The notes under the pieces are model-generated. The model did no database searches and had not been told where the DNA came from. It was given only the letters and a program-made list of their open reading frames with translations. 59,521 nucleotides of DNA from Chloroflexota bacterium (GTDB taxonomy: Bacteria > Chloroflexota > Dehalococcoidia > Lucifugimonadales > UBA3495): positions 1 through 59,521 of the forward strand of contig JACZUF010000016.1 in the NCBI GenBank assembly GCA_022573285.1. Reading direction: 5' to 3'. The translations under genes and the position numbers were made by a program. Each line of letters begins with the position of its first letter. The first letter of the stretch is position 1. Below are positions 1-9,237 of this stretch, piece by piece.

Positions 1-2
1 CC

Positions 3-875
3 GCCGAGACGACATCTTTTACCTCTATCCCGGCCCCAACTCCTACCGTTACCCCTGAAAAAATCCCCACGCCCACGCCTACACCCACGCCTCCACCCGC
101 ACCCACACCCGTGCCCATTGGTCAGCGCACGGCCGTTGACCGTCCGGACGACTCGGACCTGCCCCAGATACATCTGGTCTACGCGATTCCCGCCGACGGG
201 GCCGACCGCGCCTTGGACACCAACGGGTCGATCAGGACATCCATTGAATCGATCAGCTACTGGTTCAATGCGGAGTCCGGCGGTCTGGACCTGCGGTGGG
301 ATACTTACAATGGAGAGTTGGACATCACTTTTTTTCAGTTGGCGTTAAATGAGGACACCGTGACCATCTTCGGAGCCTACGTCCGAGACGTTCTGGAACG
401 GCTGATGAAGGCTGCCGGCGCCATCCGGCCCAATAAGCAATACATGGTGTTTTATGACGGTGGCAGCACCTACGCCTGCGGCGGCGGGCCTTGGCCGCCG
501 TTGCTCTACGGCGTGGTCAGCGCCATGTATCTGCAGGGCGAGCCCCCCGGCTCGATCGGATGCAATACAAACCAACTGGGAGCGTCGCCAATCGTTCCGG
601 GATACTTGGATATCGCCATGCTCCACGAATTCATCCACGCTTTGGGATTGGCGTCCACATGTGCGCCCAACCACCATCTTTCGGGCCACGTCTCCGATTC
701 TCCCAACGATTTGATGTGGGCCGGGGATGCCCCGTGGCAATTGCCGCCCAGATTGGACATTGGGAACGACGATTATTTCCGGCACGATAACCCTGATTGT
801 CCTGATCTGGCCAACGTTGGATACATCGTCCCGCTGCCGGATAATTACTGGCTGCCACCAGGCGTCTCTCCCTAG
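3..875 (+). CDS. Secreted metzincin-like zinc metalloprotease (5' truncated)
   Basis: The frame is open from the window edge to the TAG at 873, so the start lies upstream; about 290 residues are visible. The first 35 or so are a Pro/Thr-rich linker of the kind that separates an export or lipid anchor from a folded extracellular domain. The folded part has HEFIHALG (codons from 624), the HExxH zinc-binding/catalytic motif. A further His in HVSD follows 21 residues later and NDLM 27 residues later, resembling a distal zinc ligand and a metzincin Met-turn. Four cysteines could form disulfides, fitting an exported protein. The substrate is unknown. The protease call rests on the motif only; no full-length comparison is possible because the N-terminus is missing. 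Confidence 0.6.
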   Translation, partial: AETTSFTSIPAPTPTVTPEKIPTPTPTPTPPPAPTPVPIGQRTAVDRPDDSDLPQIHLVYAIPADGADRALDTNGSIRTSIESISYWFNAESGGLDLRWDTYNGELDITFFQLALNEDTVTIFGAYVRDVLERLMKAAGAIRPNKQYMVFYDGGSTYACGGGPWPPLLYGVVSAMYLQGEPPGSIGCNTNQLGASPIVPGYLDIAMLHEFIHALGLASTCAPNHHLSGHVSDSPNDLMWAGDAPWQLPPRLDIGNDDYFRHDNPDCPDLANVGYIVPLPDNYWLPPGVSP

Positions 876-971
876 GTTGGTTCCCTTTTTGCACGCCCGG
901 TGGAGTATTTGCCGCCGGGCCGCTAAAATTGGGAAACCCCTTTGGCGAATCCACCCAAACCGGAGGCCCGT

Positions 972-1859
972 ATGCGCGCAACCACCAAGTTCCGCCAACT
1001 GCTCAAGGGACCGGGGATCATCCAGGCGCCGGGGGCGTATGACTGCCTCACGGCCAAGATAATCGAGCAAGCTGGATTTCCGGCGGTGTACATGACCGGG
1101 GCGGGGACCTCGGTGGCGCGGCTTGGCTACCCCGACCTGGCGCTGGCGACCATGACCGAGATGGTGGACAACGCCGCGTCCCTCACGGAGGTGGTCGAAG
1201 TGCCGGTGATCGCCGATGCCGACACTGGCTACGGCGGCGTTTTGAACGTGCGGAGGACCGTCAGGCAGTACGAGCGGGCTGGCGTGGCGGCCATCCATAT
1301 CGAGGACCAAGAATCGCCCAAGCGCTGCGGCCACCTGGACGACAAGAAGGTTATCTCCACCCAGGACATGGTCCAGAAGATACGGGCTGCGGTGGACGCC
1401 CGCACCGACGACGACTTCACCATCATCGTGCGCACCGACTCCATCGCAGTAACGGGCTGGGACGACGCCATGCACCGCTGCGAGGAGTATATGAAGGCCG
1501 GCGCCGACGTGCTATTCGTGGAAGCGCTGCGCACACCCGAGGAGGTGGAGCGGGCGGCCAAGAACCTGGACGTCCCCCTGCTCTACAATTTCGTCGAGTC
1601 TGGAAAGTCGCCCTTGCTGTCGGCCTCCGAGTTGGAAAAATTCGGCTTCAAGATTGTTATCTACCCGGCCAGCGCCCTGTTGTCGGTGGCCCACGTCGTC
1701 GGGCAGGTCATGGCCCAATTGAAGGAAAAGGGCACCACCGCCCACCTGATGGACAACATGGTCAGCCTGGAGGACTGCTTCGAGACCGTGGGACTGTCCA
1801 GCATGCTGGCCGAAGATGCCCGGTTCGCCCTGGACCAAGGGGCCTTGTCCAACCGTTAA
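972..1859 (+). CDS. Isocitrate lyase/PEP mutase-family enzyme
   Basis: A 295-residue TIM-barrel enzyme of the PEP mutase/isocitrate lyase superfamily, which makes or breaks C-C or P-C bonds next to a carboxylate in Mg-dependent reactions. Visible hallmarks are the metal-binding ADADTGYG segment (about residues 81-88), IHIEDQ (109-113) and KRCGH (117-121), whose Cys is the general acid in lyases and is absent from true phosphonomutases. A 2-methylisocitrate-lyase-like or oxaloacetate-decarboxylase-like activity is therefore likelier than P-C chemistry. An in-frame ATG at 942 exists, but ATG 972 has GGAGG six bases upstream and gives the usual family N-terminus. No methylcitrate-cycle genes are nearby, so the substrate is open. 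Confidence 0.85.
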   Translation: MRATTKFRQLLKGPGIIQAPGAYDCLTAKIIEQAGFPAVYMTGAGTSVARLGYPDLALATMTEMVDNAASLTEVVEVPVIADADTGYGGVLNVRRTVRQYERAGVAAIHIEDQESPKRCGHLDDKKVISTQDMVQKIRAAVDARTDDDFTIIVRTDSIAVTGWDDAMHRCEEYMKAGADVLFVEALRTPEEVERAAKNLDVPLLYNFVESGKSPLLSASELEKFGFKIVIYPASALLSVAHVVGQVMAQLKEKGTTAHLMDNMVSLEDCFETVGLSSMLAEDARFALDQGALSNR

Positions 1860-1952
1860 GCGCCGGCAGACCCGCCGGCAAGGCCGGATTTTCTTCCTTT
1901 CAGGGTTCGGACGCACCTGTTTTTCAGGGTGTGACCTGTCTAAGATGTTGAC

Positions 1953-3224
1953 ATGGCAAGAAACAGATCCAATGCCGGACCACGGGGCTCTAACGGCGAA
2001 AGATTCCTGGAACGGCTGCCCAGGGAAGTGTCCCGCTGGCAGAGCGACGGCATCATCACCGCCGAACAGAAACAGGCGATCCTCGGCAGCTATGCACCGG
2101 CCGAGCTAGCCCCCAGGTCCCACCGCGCCCAGGGAAGGCTGGTCACCGGCCTGGCGGTTATCGGGTCTGTCCTGGTGGGGTTGGGCGTCATCCTCTTCTT
2201 CGCGGCCAATTGGGACGCAATCGACCGGTGGCCGAAGCTCGGAATCATCCTGGCCGCCATCGTTGCTGCCCACGGGCTTGGCTACTATCTGCGCTACCAC
2301 CGCGGCTACCGCCGGGCCGGCTCGGCCATGGTGCTGCTGGCCTGCATCATCTATGGAGCGGGCGTGCACCTGGTGGGCCAGGTCTACAACGTCGACGTGA
2401 ACGACCCCAGGCTGATGCTCTTCTGGTTCCTGGGCGTCTTGCCCCTGGTCTACATCGTTAGGTCTCAGCCCATCCAGGTCCTGGGATTGTTGCTCTTCCT
2501 GCTGGCGGTGGGGTTCCGCCTGCCCGATTGGATCGGCGACGTCACGCGGGGCGAGGCGATATTGGGTGTGGCATTATTCTTGATTCTGGGTCTGTTAATC
2601 TTGGCCATTGGCCGGCTGAAAGAAGAGATTGACTTCCTCCGCCCCTATTCAGAGGTCTTCCAACTGGTGGGCATGATCCTCACCTTGGGGGCGGTATTCG
2701 TCTTCACCTTCAAGGATGTCTTCGACTCTTTCGACAAAGGCCTGTATATCCAGGGGGAAACTGAACTGGGCTACCGGGCCATGATCGCGGCGGCCGGCGC
2801 GCTGACGCTGCTGTTGGTCCTGGTCACGGCCTGGCTCCACCGGCGAAAGGAACAGAAGTCCACACTCACTGTAATCGAAGGGTTCGCCATCGCCGTCCTG
2901 TTGGCCGCCGCTTTTGTTGTGGTCGGGGTGGAAACCGGGGGCGAAGTCGTTTACGCCGTGGTCTTCAACGCCCTGATGGCCCTCGCTCTACTTGGCGTGT
3001 TGGTGTCGGGTTACCTGCGGGGACGGGAGGCCTGGGTGAATATCGCCCTGGCCTTTATCGGCATCTTCATCATAACCCGCTACTTTGAGTACAGTTGGGA
3101 CCTGCTGGACCGGTCGTTGATCTTCGTGGCGGCGGGGGTAATCCTGCTGCTGGGCGGTTTCCTGGCCGAACGGGGCCGCCAGAAGATGTTGGAGCGCATC
3201 AGAGCGGCGGGAGTCTCCCCATGA
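1953..3224 (+). CDS. DUF2157 multi-pass membrane protein
   Basis: A 423-residue protein. Its N-terminal soluble segment (about residues 15-50, including SRWQSDGIITAEQKQAIL) matches the start of the DUF2157 family. About ten to twelve hydrophobic membrane segments follow from residue 65 onward. The family has no assigned biochemical role. It is translationally coupled to the next gene: its TGA overlaps the next ATG (ATGA at 3221-3224). DUF2157 plus GDYXXLXY is a recurrent pair, so the two probably act together at the membrane. The start at 1953 has only a weak ribosome site; ATG 1974 is an alternative. Confidence 0.8.
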   Translation: MARNRSNAGPRGSNGERFLERLPREVSRWQSDGIITAEQKQAILGSYAPAELAPRSHRAQGRLVTGLAVIGSVLVGLGVILFFAANWDAIDRWPKLGIILAAIVAAHGLGYYLRYHRGYRRAGSAMVLLACIIYGAGVHLVGQVYNVDVNDPRLMLFWFLGVLPLVYIVRSQPIQVLGLLLFLLAVGFRLPDWIGDVTRGEAILGVALFLILGLLILAIGRLKEEIDFLRPYSEVFQLVGMILTLGAVFVFTFKDVFDSFDKGLYIQGETELGYRAMIAAAGALTLLLVLVTAWLHRRKEQKSTLTVIEGFAIAVLLAAAFVVVGVETGGEVVYAVVFNALMALALLGVLVSGYLRGREAWVNIALAFIGIFIITRYFEYSWDLLDRSLIFVAAGVILLLGGFLAERGRQKMLERIRAAGVSP

Positions 3225-3808
3225 GCTTCCCAATGAAGATCGCGTTCTGGGTCACCGTGGCCGGGCAGATCATACTGCTGCTGGCATTCATCGGCGTTAA
3301 GGAAAACGTGCTCCGCACCGGCACCACGGTGCTGCTACAGACGGTCCCCGTCGACCCCAGGTCTCTCCTTCAAGGCGACTACGCCATCTTGGACTACGAG
3401 ATCGCTGAGCTACCCACCTGGGCCGCCGGCAGCAAAACGGGCGACGAATTCTTTGTCGGGCTAATCGAAGGCGAGGGCGGCGTTTGGCGGGCGAGCCAAT
3501 ACAGCCGGGAAAAATTTGACACCGACCGGGTGTTCATCAAAGGCACGGTGAACGCGCGGGGACGGCTGGACCTGGGCATCGGCACCTATTTCATTCCCGA
3601 GGGGACAGGACGTATCATTGGACAGGCAGGGGATGTAAAGGTGCGGGTGGCCGTTAGCTCCGGCGGCTCCGCAGTGATCGAAGAACTGCTGCTGGATGGC
3701 GAGCCTTTCGACCCAACACGCTCAACGGCTCCTGCCGTTCCGCCCAGGAAGCCACCGGCTCCGGAGCCGGTTCGTCTGCCGACTGAGGAGCCGCAGCCCA
3801 AACCTTAA
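3221..3808 (+). CDS. GDYXXLXY-domain membrane-anchored protein
   Basis: A 195-residue protein starting at the ATG that overlaps the stop of the DUF2157 gene; a longer reading from 3095 is inside that gene and is not used. It has one N-terminal membrane segment (about residues 7-25), then the defining motif GDYAILDY at residues 52-59, a beta-rich extracytoplasmic domain, and a Pro-rich tail of about 30 residues. The family is of unknown function and habitually accompanies DUF2157/DUF4401 membrane proteins, as here. The order and overlap indicate one transcript with the upstream gene. Confidence 0.85.
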   Translation: MSFPMKIAFWVTVAGQIILLLAFIGVKENVLRTGTTVLLQTVPVDPRSLLQGDYAILDYEIAELPTWAAGSKTGDEFFVGLIEGEGGVWRASQYSREKFDTDRVFIKGTVNARGRLDLGIGTYFIPEGTGRIIGQAGDVKVRVAVSSGGSAVIEELLLDGEPFDPTRSTAPAVPPRKPPAPEPVRLPTEEPQPKP

Positions 3809-3821
3809 GGCAGGCTAGAGC

Positions 3822-4343
3822 ATGTCAAACGTAGTGCTGGTCATCGACATGGTCAAGGGTTTCCTGGAGCCGGGGCACAATCTCTACTGCGGCGACGAAT
3901 CGCGGGAGATCATACCCAGGGTCCACGGCCTGCTGACGCGGGAACGGGCCGCCGGGTCGGAGATCCTCTTCATCTCGGACCACCACGACCCCGACGACCT
4001 GGAGTTCCGCATATTCCCGGTCCACTGCGTTAAGGGCACCGAAGAACCCGACGTCATACCCGAGTTGTCGGAATTTGTGACCGGGGACAACGTCATCCCC
4101 AAGAACCGGTACAGCGGTTTCTTTAACACTGATTTGGAAGCCAGGCTGGCCGCCGGAACGCCGGACAAGATCATCATCTGCGGCGTCTGCACCGACATCT
4201 GCGTCCTGCACACCGCCTCCGATGCCCGCAACCGTGATTACCCGGTCGAGGTGCCCTCAGATTGTGTGGCCAGCTTCAACCCCGAGGCCCACGGGTGGGC
4301 CCTTTCCCACTTGAAAGACATCCTCGGCGCAACGGTGCTTTAG
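3822..4343 (+). CDS. Isochorismatase-family cysteine hydrolase, nicotinamidase-like
   Basis: A 173-residue protein with the complete catalytic triad of the family: Asp9 (VIDMVKGF), Lys94 (VIPKNRYSGF) and Cys127 (GVCTDICV). The DHHDPDD stretch at 53-59 resembles the metal-binding motif of nicotinamidases. Nicotinamidase (PncA) converts nicotinamide to nicotinate for NAD salvage; related enzymes hydrolyse N-carbamoyl compounds or other amides. Size and motif order fit PncA best, but no other NAD-salvage gene lies nearby, so the symbol is withheld. It starts 13 bases after the preceding gene and is convergent with the next one. Confidence 0.85.
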   Translation: MSNVVLVIDMVKGFLEPGHNLYCGDESREIIPRVHGLLTRERAAGSEILFISDHHDPDDLEFRIFPVHCVKGTEEPDVIPELSEFVTGDNVIPKNRYSGFFNTDLEARLAAGTPDKIIICGVCTDICVLHTASDARNRDYPVEVPSDCVASFNPEAHGWALSHLKDILGATVL

Positions 4344-4353
4344 GCCGGAAAGC

Positions 4354-5574
4354 CTACATGATGGCTTCGGCTATGACCGCCTCGGTCACCTCGTCGTCGG
4401 TCATCCCCAGCACCTCGCGGAGCACCTGCTCGTTGTGCTGGCCCAAGACCGGCGCCGGGAAGCGTGGGCCGCTGTCGTAGCCCTTGATTCGGAACTGGTG
4501 ACCGGCGTAGGGCACCGTGCCCATCTCTTGATGCTCCAGGTGGCGGAAATAATTCCGGTGCGCCAACTGGGGGTCGGACTCCAGGTCGCTGCTCCGCTGC
4601 ACCACCCCGGCCGGCACCCCGTGGGACAGCAGCAATTGCATCAACGCCTTCGGGTCTTGGTCCTTGGTCCATTGGCCGATGTGCTGGTCGATGGTGTCGT
4701 GGTTGTCCAGCCGGCCCTGCGTTGATCCAAAACGTTCGTCCTCGGCCCAGACCGGGCTTCCCATGGCCAACAGCAACGCCTCCCATTGTTCTGACGTCTC
4801 CACGGCGATGGTGCACCACTGGTCATCCCCGGCGCAGGGGTAGGCCCCCTGGGGCGCGAAGTATTGAGACCGGTTCCCGTTGCGGGTGACGTTCCGCCCG
4901 TTTGCGCTGTAGTCCATGATCTGTGGCGATAGGAAATGGAGGGACATCTCAAGCTGGGAGGCATCGATGTGCTGGCCCTGGCCCGTCCGGCGGCGGTGGT
5001 CCAAAGCGGCCATGATGGTGGCCGCCAAAATCCGGGGGGACACGCCATCCGTGTAGGCCACCCATGGTCCGTCGGGCGCCAGATCAGGCCAGCCGGTGGT
5101 CTCGTAAAAACCGGCGATGGACGCTGCGTGGAAGCCGTATCCGGAGAAGGCGGCGGCAGGACCGGTCTGCCCCATGAGGCAGGTGCTGGCCATCACGATT
5201 GAGGGGTTCAATTGCCGGGCGGTCTCGTAACCAATGCCCAGGGAGTCCACCGTGCCCGGCGTGAAGCTCTCAATGAAAACGTCGGCCCAGGATATGAGCC
5301 GTTTGGCTATGTCCAGTCCCGCCGGGTTCTTCAGGTCCAGGCACAGCCCCAACTTCGAGGTGTTGAACTCCCCAAAGAACTGGGAGCGGTCGGGGCCGGG
5401 AACGCCGTCTTTGAATGGACCGGCGGTGCGGAGAATATCCAAGGGCGTGGCCGCTTCCACCCGGACGACAGTCGCGCCGTGGTCGGCCAGGTACTTGGCC
5501 GTAGTGGGTCCGACAAGCACCCAGGAAATATCAACCACCTTGAGTCCGTCGAAGGGCAACGGAACTGCCATCAT
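4354..5574 (-). CDS. CaiB/BaiF family III CoA-transferase (copy 1)
   Basis: A 406-residue family III CoA-transferase, which moves CoA between carboxylic acids through an aspartyl-CoA thioester. Visible family blocks are the N-terminal GLKVVDISWVLVGPTTAKYLADHGATVV-type segment (in part), FNTSKLGLCLDL, VFIESFTPGTVDSLG, and GPWVAYTDGVSP at about residues 160-172, in which the Asp is the expected nucleophile. The gene lies 8 bases downstream of a second CoA-transferase on the same strand; the pair is probably cotranscribed and may form a heterodimer or act in sequence, as two-subunit family III enzymes do. The acyl substrate cannot be read from the sequence. Confidence 0.88.
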   Translation of the reverse strand: MMAVPLPFDGLKVVDISWVLVGPTTAKYLADHGATVVRVEAATPLDILRTAGPFKDGVPGPDRSQFFGEFNTSKLGLCLDLKNPAGLDIAKRLISWADVFIESFTPGTVDSLGIGYETARQLNPSIVMASTCLMGQTGPAAAFSGYGFHAASIAGFYETTGWPDLAPDGPWVAYTDGVSPRILAATIMAALDHRRRTGQGQHIDASQLEMSLHFLSPQIMDYSANGRNVTRNGNRSQYFAPQGAYPCAGDDQWCTIAVETSEQWEALLLAMGSPVWAEDERFGSTQGRLDNHDTIDQHIGQWTKDQDPKALMQLLLSHGVPAGVVQRSSDLESDPQLAHRNYFRHLEHQEMGTVPYAGHQFRIKGYDSGPRFPAPVLGQHNEQVLREVLGMTDDEVTEAVIAEAIM

Positions 5575-5582
5575 GCGCTCCT

Positions 5583-6812
5583 CTAACCGGCCTTTCCACC
5601 GGTTGCCAGATTTATTTCCTCATCGTTCAGTCCCAGCATGGTGTTCAGGACTTGGCGGTTATGCTCACCCAGCGCCGGGGCCCAACTCCTCACGCTCATC
5701 GGGGTTTCCGACATCCGGGCGACCACCCCCGGCGCCCGAGTCTCCATGCCGTTGGGCAGGGGCGCCGGCAACCAGTATCCCCGTTCTTCCAGATGCTGGA
5801 ATCCGGTCAAGTCCGCCATATCGTTCACTGGGGCCAGGGTCACTCCTTCCCGCAGGCCCCGCTCCAGCAGATGATTCTTGGTGTATTTGGCGACGTATTT
5901 GGTGATGGCCTCCAGCACCTCTTCCAAACTGTAGGATATGGGCTGACCTTGAAGGAGACGCATGTGGTAGGTGGGCCATTCTTCGCCGTCGATCCAACTC
6001 TCAGGCACCAGTCCGTCCTCCACAAACCAGGGCACCATCACCGCCAGCGTGGGGCCGCTGGGAATGAGCACGATATAGCCGTCGGCGCAATCAAATACAA
6101 TTTGCAAGGTAACCTGTCCGAGTGGGAGCAGAGACCCGCCGCGGATGTAGTCGAACCCCTGAATCGCGTGGGCGGAAACCCCTTGAAGCATGGTCGCCAT
6201 CATCGCCGTCTGGGCGGAGACGTCAACGAATTGGGCTTCTCCGGTGCGCAGCATCAGGGCGTGGGCGGTCAGGGCTGCGGTTGCGGCCTCCGCCCCGGCG
6301 TGCAGCCAGACTTGGGGCACCGAGATGCGGACCGGGGCCCGTTCAGGCACTCCCTGGAGGCTCATGGGACCGCCCATGGCGGCGATGGTCAGGTCGCTGG
6401 CCGGGTAATCGGCGTAGGGACCGTCCCAACCGTAGGCGGAGATGGCCACATGGATGATCTTGGGGTTTATCTCTTTCAGGGCATCGAAGCCCAATCCCAG
6501 GCTGTCCAGGGTGGCGGGCTGGCCGGATTCAAATAGAAAGTCCGCCGTCTTGACCAGACCCGTCAGGGCGTTTCGGCCCGCTTCGGCCTCCAGGTCCAGG
6601 GTAATCCCCTGTTTATTCCGGTTGAAAGCGAAGAAAGGCAGGCTGCGTTCGGACTCCGGGCCCCCGTCGATAAACGGCGGCTCGCTGCGCCCGGCCGCGC
6701 CGGCGGGGGGTTCCACTTTGATGACCGTGGCGCCCATGTCGCCCAACAGCATGCTGGCCAGGTCGCCCCGGCCGCCGGTTAGGTCCAGCACCGTGTAAGG
6801 GCTGAGCATCAT
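5583..6812 (-). CDS. CaiB/BaiF-type CoA-transferase (copy 2), nucleophile position altered
   Basis: A 409-residue protein with the family III CoA-transferase fold signals: VLDLTGGRGDLASMLLGDMG at the N-terminus, NRNKQGITLDLEA, and DFLFESGQPATLDSLGLG. Where copy 1 and the racemase at 30410 have an Asp in an ADY/TDG-type motif, this protein reads VPQVWLHAGAEAA with no obvious Asp. It may be a catalytically altered partner subunit for copy 1, or belong to a subfamily with a different nucleophile position. It is the promoter-proximal gene of the pair and starts with two consecutive ATGs. Confidence 0.82.
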   Translation of the reverse strand: MMLSPYTVLDLTGGRGDLASMLLGDMGATVIKVEPPAGAAGRSEPPFIDGGPESERSLPFFAFNRNKQGITLDLEAEAGRNALTGLVKTADFLFESGQPATLDSLGLGFDALKEINPKIIHVAISAYGWDGPYADYPASDLTIAAMGGPMSLQGVPERAPVRISVPQVWLHAGAEAATAALTAHALMLRTGEAQFVDVSAQTAMMATMLQGVSAHAIQGFDYIRGGSLLPLGQVTLQIVFDCADGYIVLIPSGPTLAVMVPWFVEDGLVPESWIDGEEWPTYHMRLLQGQPISYSLEEVLEAITKYVAKYTKNHLLERGLREGVTLAPVNDMADLTGFQHLEERGYWLPAPLPNGMETRAPGVVARMSETPMSVRSWAPALGEHNRQVLNTMLGLNDEEINLATGGKAG

Positions 6813-7016
6813 GCCTACCTCGAATGGGCTGCGCCCGGCCCCCGGAATGGGCCGCGCTCGGCTTCGGATGGGCGATTATAGCATGGGCAAAGGGGACCTC
6901 ACCGCACCGATTACGAAGCTAAAATCACGCCTTCATCCTTGCTATTGCGCGAAGCCCCCAGGTATCATGAGCCCAATATCCAGGTTGGGAACGGGTTGGC
7001 CGGTTAGGAAGGCGCA

Positions 7017-9047
7017 ATGCTCTACCGCACATATAGATACTCCCAATGGGACGGCAGCCAGCGGATTTTCGAATTCGACGCCGACCAGTTGATGGACCTT
7101 CTCTCCGAGGACATCCTCAACCATGGCGATGTCATGCAGGCGCTGCGGGACCTGATGCGCCAGGGAGTCCAGGACCGCGACGGACAGCAGATTCCGGGCC
7201 TCCGGGAGCTGATGGAGCAGTTGAAGAACCAGCGCCGCCAGCAACTGCAACAGCACAACATGGACTCGGTGGTGGACGACCTGAAAGAACGGTTGGAAGA
7301 CATCATTAAGACCGAGCGCGAGGGCATCCAACGCCGTTTGGACGATGCCTTGGCACAGGTTGAGGCCAACCACGGCGAAGACCGGGCCCAGCAGGAAAGC
7401 CTGTACGAACTGCTGGAGAAGCGGGCCCAACACAACCGTGAGCGGCTGGACGATCTGCCCGAAGGCATCGGCGGTCAGATCAAGGAGTTGATGGAGTACG
7501 ACTTCATTGACCCCGAGGCCCAGCAGAAATTCCAAGAACTGCTGGACATGCTGAAGAGTCAGATGGCCCAGAACATGGGCCAGCAGATGATGGACCAGGT
7601 GAAGGGCATGTCGGCAGAGGACATGGCCGCCACCCGCGAGATGATGCGGCAACTCAACCAGATGATCCGGGACAAGATGTCCGGTCAGGAACCGGACTTC
7701 GACGGCTTCATGCAACAATTCGGCCAGATGTTCGGCGACAACCCGCCCCAGAATTTCGACGAACTGATGGAGCAGTTGCAGCAGCAGCTAGCCCAGATGC
7801 AGTCAATGCTGGACAGCATGTCGCCGGAAGCCCGCCGGGAGATGGAGGATGCCCTGGCCCAGGCATTGGACCCCGAGACCCAGCGGGAGATGGCCCAGTT
7901 CGCCGCCCTCATGGAACAACTGATGCCCATGGACGACCTGCGCCGCCAGTATCCCTTCCTGGGCGACGACAGCCTGACTATGGAACAGGCCATGGAGATG
8001 ATGCGCGGCCTCCAGGAGTTGGACCAACTGGAACAGTCACTCCAGGACGCCATGCGCAGTGGCAACCTGGACGACATCGACCCCGACAAGCTGGCCGAAC
8101 TGCTGGGAGATGAAGCGCGGCGGACCTACGACGAGCTTGACCGGCTGAGGAAGCTGCTCCAGGAGGCGGGGTATGTGACCGGCGACGATAAGATGGACCT
8201 CACCGCCCGGGGTATCCGCCGTATCGGCCAGAAGGCGCTGAAAGAGGTCTTCACCCACCTCAAGAAGGACCGGATTGGCAACCATCAGATGGACGCCCGC
8301 GGCGCCAGCGGCGACGTGTTGGGTGAGACCAAGAAATACGAATTCGGCGACCCATTCCAGGTGGACCTGCTGGCCACGGTGAAGAACGCGGTCCTCCGGG
8401 GCGGACCAGGTGTCCCGGTGCGCCTCAGCCCCGAGGACTTTGAGGTCTACCGGAACGAGCACACAACCAGGGCCGCCACCGTCCTTTTATTGGACCAAAG
8501 CCGGTCCATGGGCCTGTTCAACAACTGGCAGGCGGCCAAGAAAGTCACCCTGGCCCTGATGGCTTTGATGCGCAGCCAATACCCCAGGGACAGCCTCCAT
8601 ATCATCGGGTTCTCCGACTACGCCCGAGAGATCAAAGAGGAAGACCTGGCCAAATGCACCTGGAACTCCTGGGTCTCGGGCACCAACCTGCACCACGCTT
8701 TGATGCTCTCCCGGAAATTGCTGGCCAAGGAGAAGGGCGGCACCCGCCAGATATTGGTGATAACCGACGGCGAGCCCACCGCCCACCTGGAGGGCGACCG
8801 GGCCTTCTTCGCCTATCCGCCCAGCCACCGCACCGAACTGGAGACCTTGAAAGAGGTGCGCAAGTGCACCCAAGAAGACATCTTGATCAACACCTTCATG
8901 CTGGAGAACAACTACCAGTTGGTCAACTTCGTCGACCGGATGACCCGCATCAACAGCGGCCGGGCCTTCTACAGCAGCGCCGCCAACCTGGGCGAATACC
9001 TTCTCGTTGATTACGTGTCCAACCGCCGGAAGCGGGTCTCGGCGTAG
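7017..9047 (+). CDS. Large VWA-domain protein with Gln/Met-rich helical region
   Basis: A 676-residue soluble protein. Residues about 40-400 are highly charged, Gln- and Met-rich and predicted helical, with repeated QQ, QQM and MEQL stretches suggesting long coiled coils. The C-terminal part is a von Willebrand A domain with the metal-ion-dependent adhesion site DQSRS at 493-497, followed by GTNLHHAL and ITDGEPTAH. CoxE/ChlD-like VWA proteins often act with a MoxR-type AAA ATPase in metal insertion or complex maturation, but no such ATPase is in the window. It is flanked by opposite-strand CoA-transferases upstream and the insertion sequence downstream. Function unknown. Confidence 0.75.
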   Translation: MLYRTYRYSQWDGSQRIFEFDADQLMDLLSEDILNHGDVMQALRDLMRQGVQDRDGQQIPGLRELMEQLKNQRRQQLQQHNMDSVVDDLKERLEDIIKTEREGIQRRLDDALAQVEANHGEDRAQQESLYELLEKRAQHNRERLDDLPEGIGGQIKELMEYDFIDPEAQQKFQELLDMLKSQMAQNMGQQMMDQVKGMSAEDMAATREMMRQLNQMIRDKMSGQEPDFDGFMQQFGQMFGDNPPQNFDELMEQLQQQLAQMQSMLDSMSPEARREMEDALAQALDPETQREMAQFAALMEQLMPMDDLRRQYPFLGDDSLTMEQAMEMMRGLQELDQLEQSLQDAMRSGNLDDIDPDKLAELLGDEARRTYDELDRLRKLLQEAGYVTGDDKMDLTARGIRRIGQKALKEVFTHLKKDRIGNHQMDARGASGDVLGETKKYEFGDPFQVDLLATVKNAVLRGGPGVPVRLSPEDFEVYRNEHTTRAATVLLLDQSRSMGLFNNWQAAKKVTLALMALMRSQYPRDSLHIIGFSDYAREIKEEDLAKCTWNSWVSGTNLHHALMLSRKLLAKEKGGTRQILVITDGEPTAHLEGDRAFFAYPPSHRTELETLKEVRKCTQEDILINTFMLENNYQLVNFVDRMTRINSGRAFYSSAANLGEYLLVDYVSNRRKRVSA

Positions 9048-9085
9048 CCAAGTTCCAAATACAGGCAAAGCTGACGAATACATTT

Positions 9086-9163
9086 CACCCCCACTCCAAC
9101 TCTCCCCCTGAAGGAGGAGAGGAAAATTCCTTCCCCCGCGCCGGGGGAAGGTTAGGATGGGGT
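9086..9163. repeat. Dispersed palindromic repeat, family A (copy 1)
   Basis: This intergenic element contains two hairpins: one around CTCCCCCTGAAGGAGGAGAG and one around TTCCCCCGCGCCGGGGGAA, then GGTTAGGATGGGG. The same second half occurs at 35661-35768 and the first half at 29361-29402. It ends immediately before the left end of the insertion sequence and follows the VWA gene by 40 bases. It may act as a transcription stop or an RNA-stability element. Confidence 0.75.
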
Positions 9164-9191
9164 ATAAACCGGGTACATAGGTAACAGATAA

Positions 9192-9213
9192 ACCGGGCAC
9201 ATGGGTGACACTT
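9192..9213 (+). repeat. IS481-family left inverted repeat
   Basis: This 22-bp sequence is the exact reverse complement of 10433-10454. A second related motif lies outside it at 9168-9186. Confidence 0.85.
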
Positions 9214-9237
9214 TCCTAGAGGATGGAGGAAACGGCC

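Noticed and set aside
345-1475. A 376-codon minus-strand frame across two genes
   Set aside because: It overlaps the metalloprotease and PEP-mutase-family genes, both with clear motifs; the antisense product has no domain.
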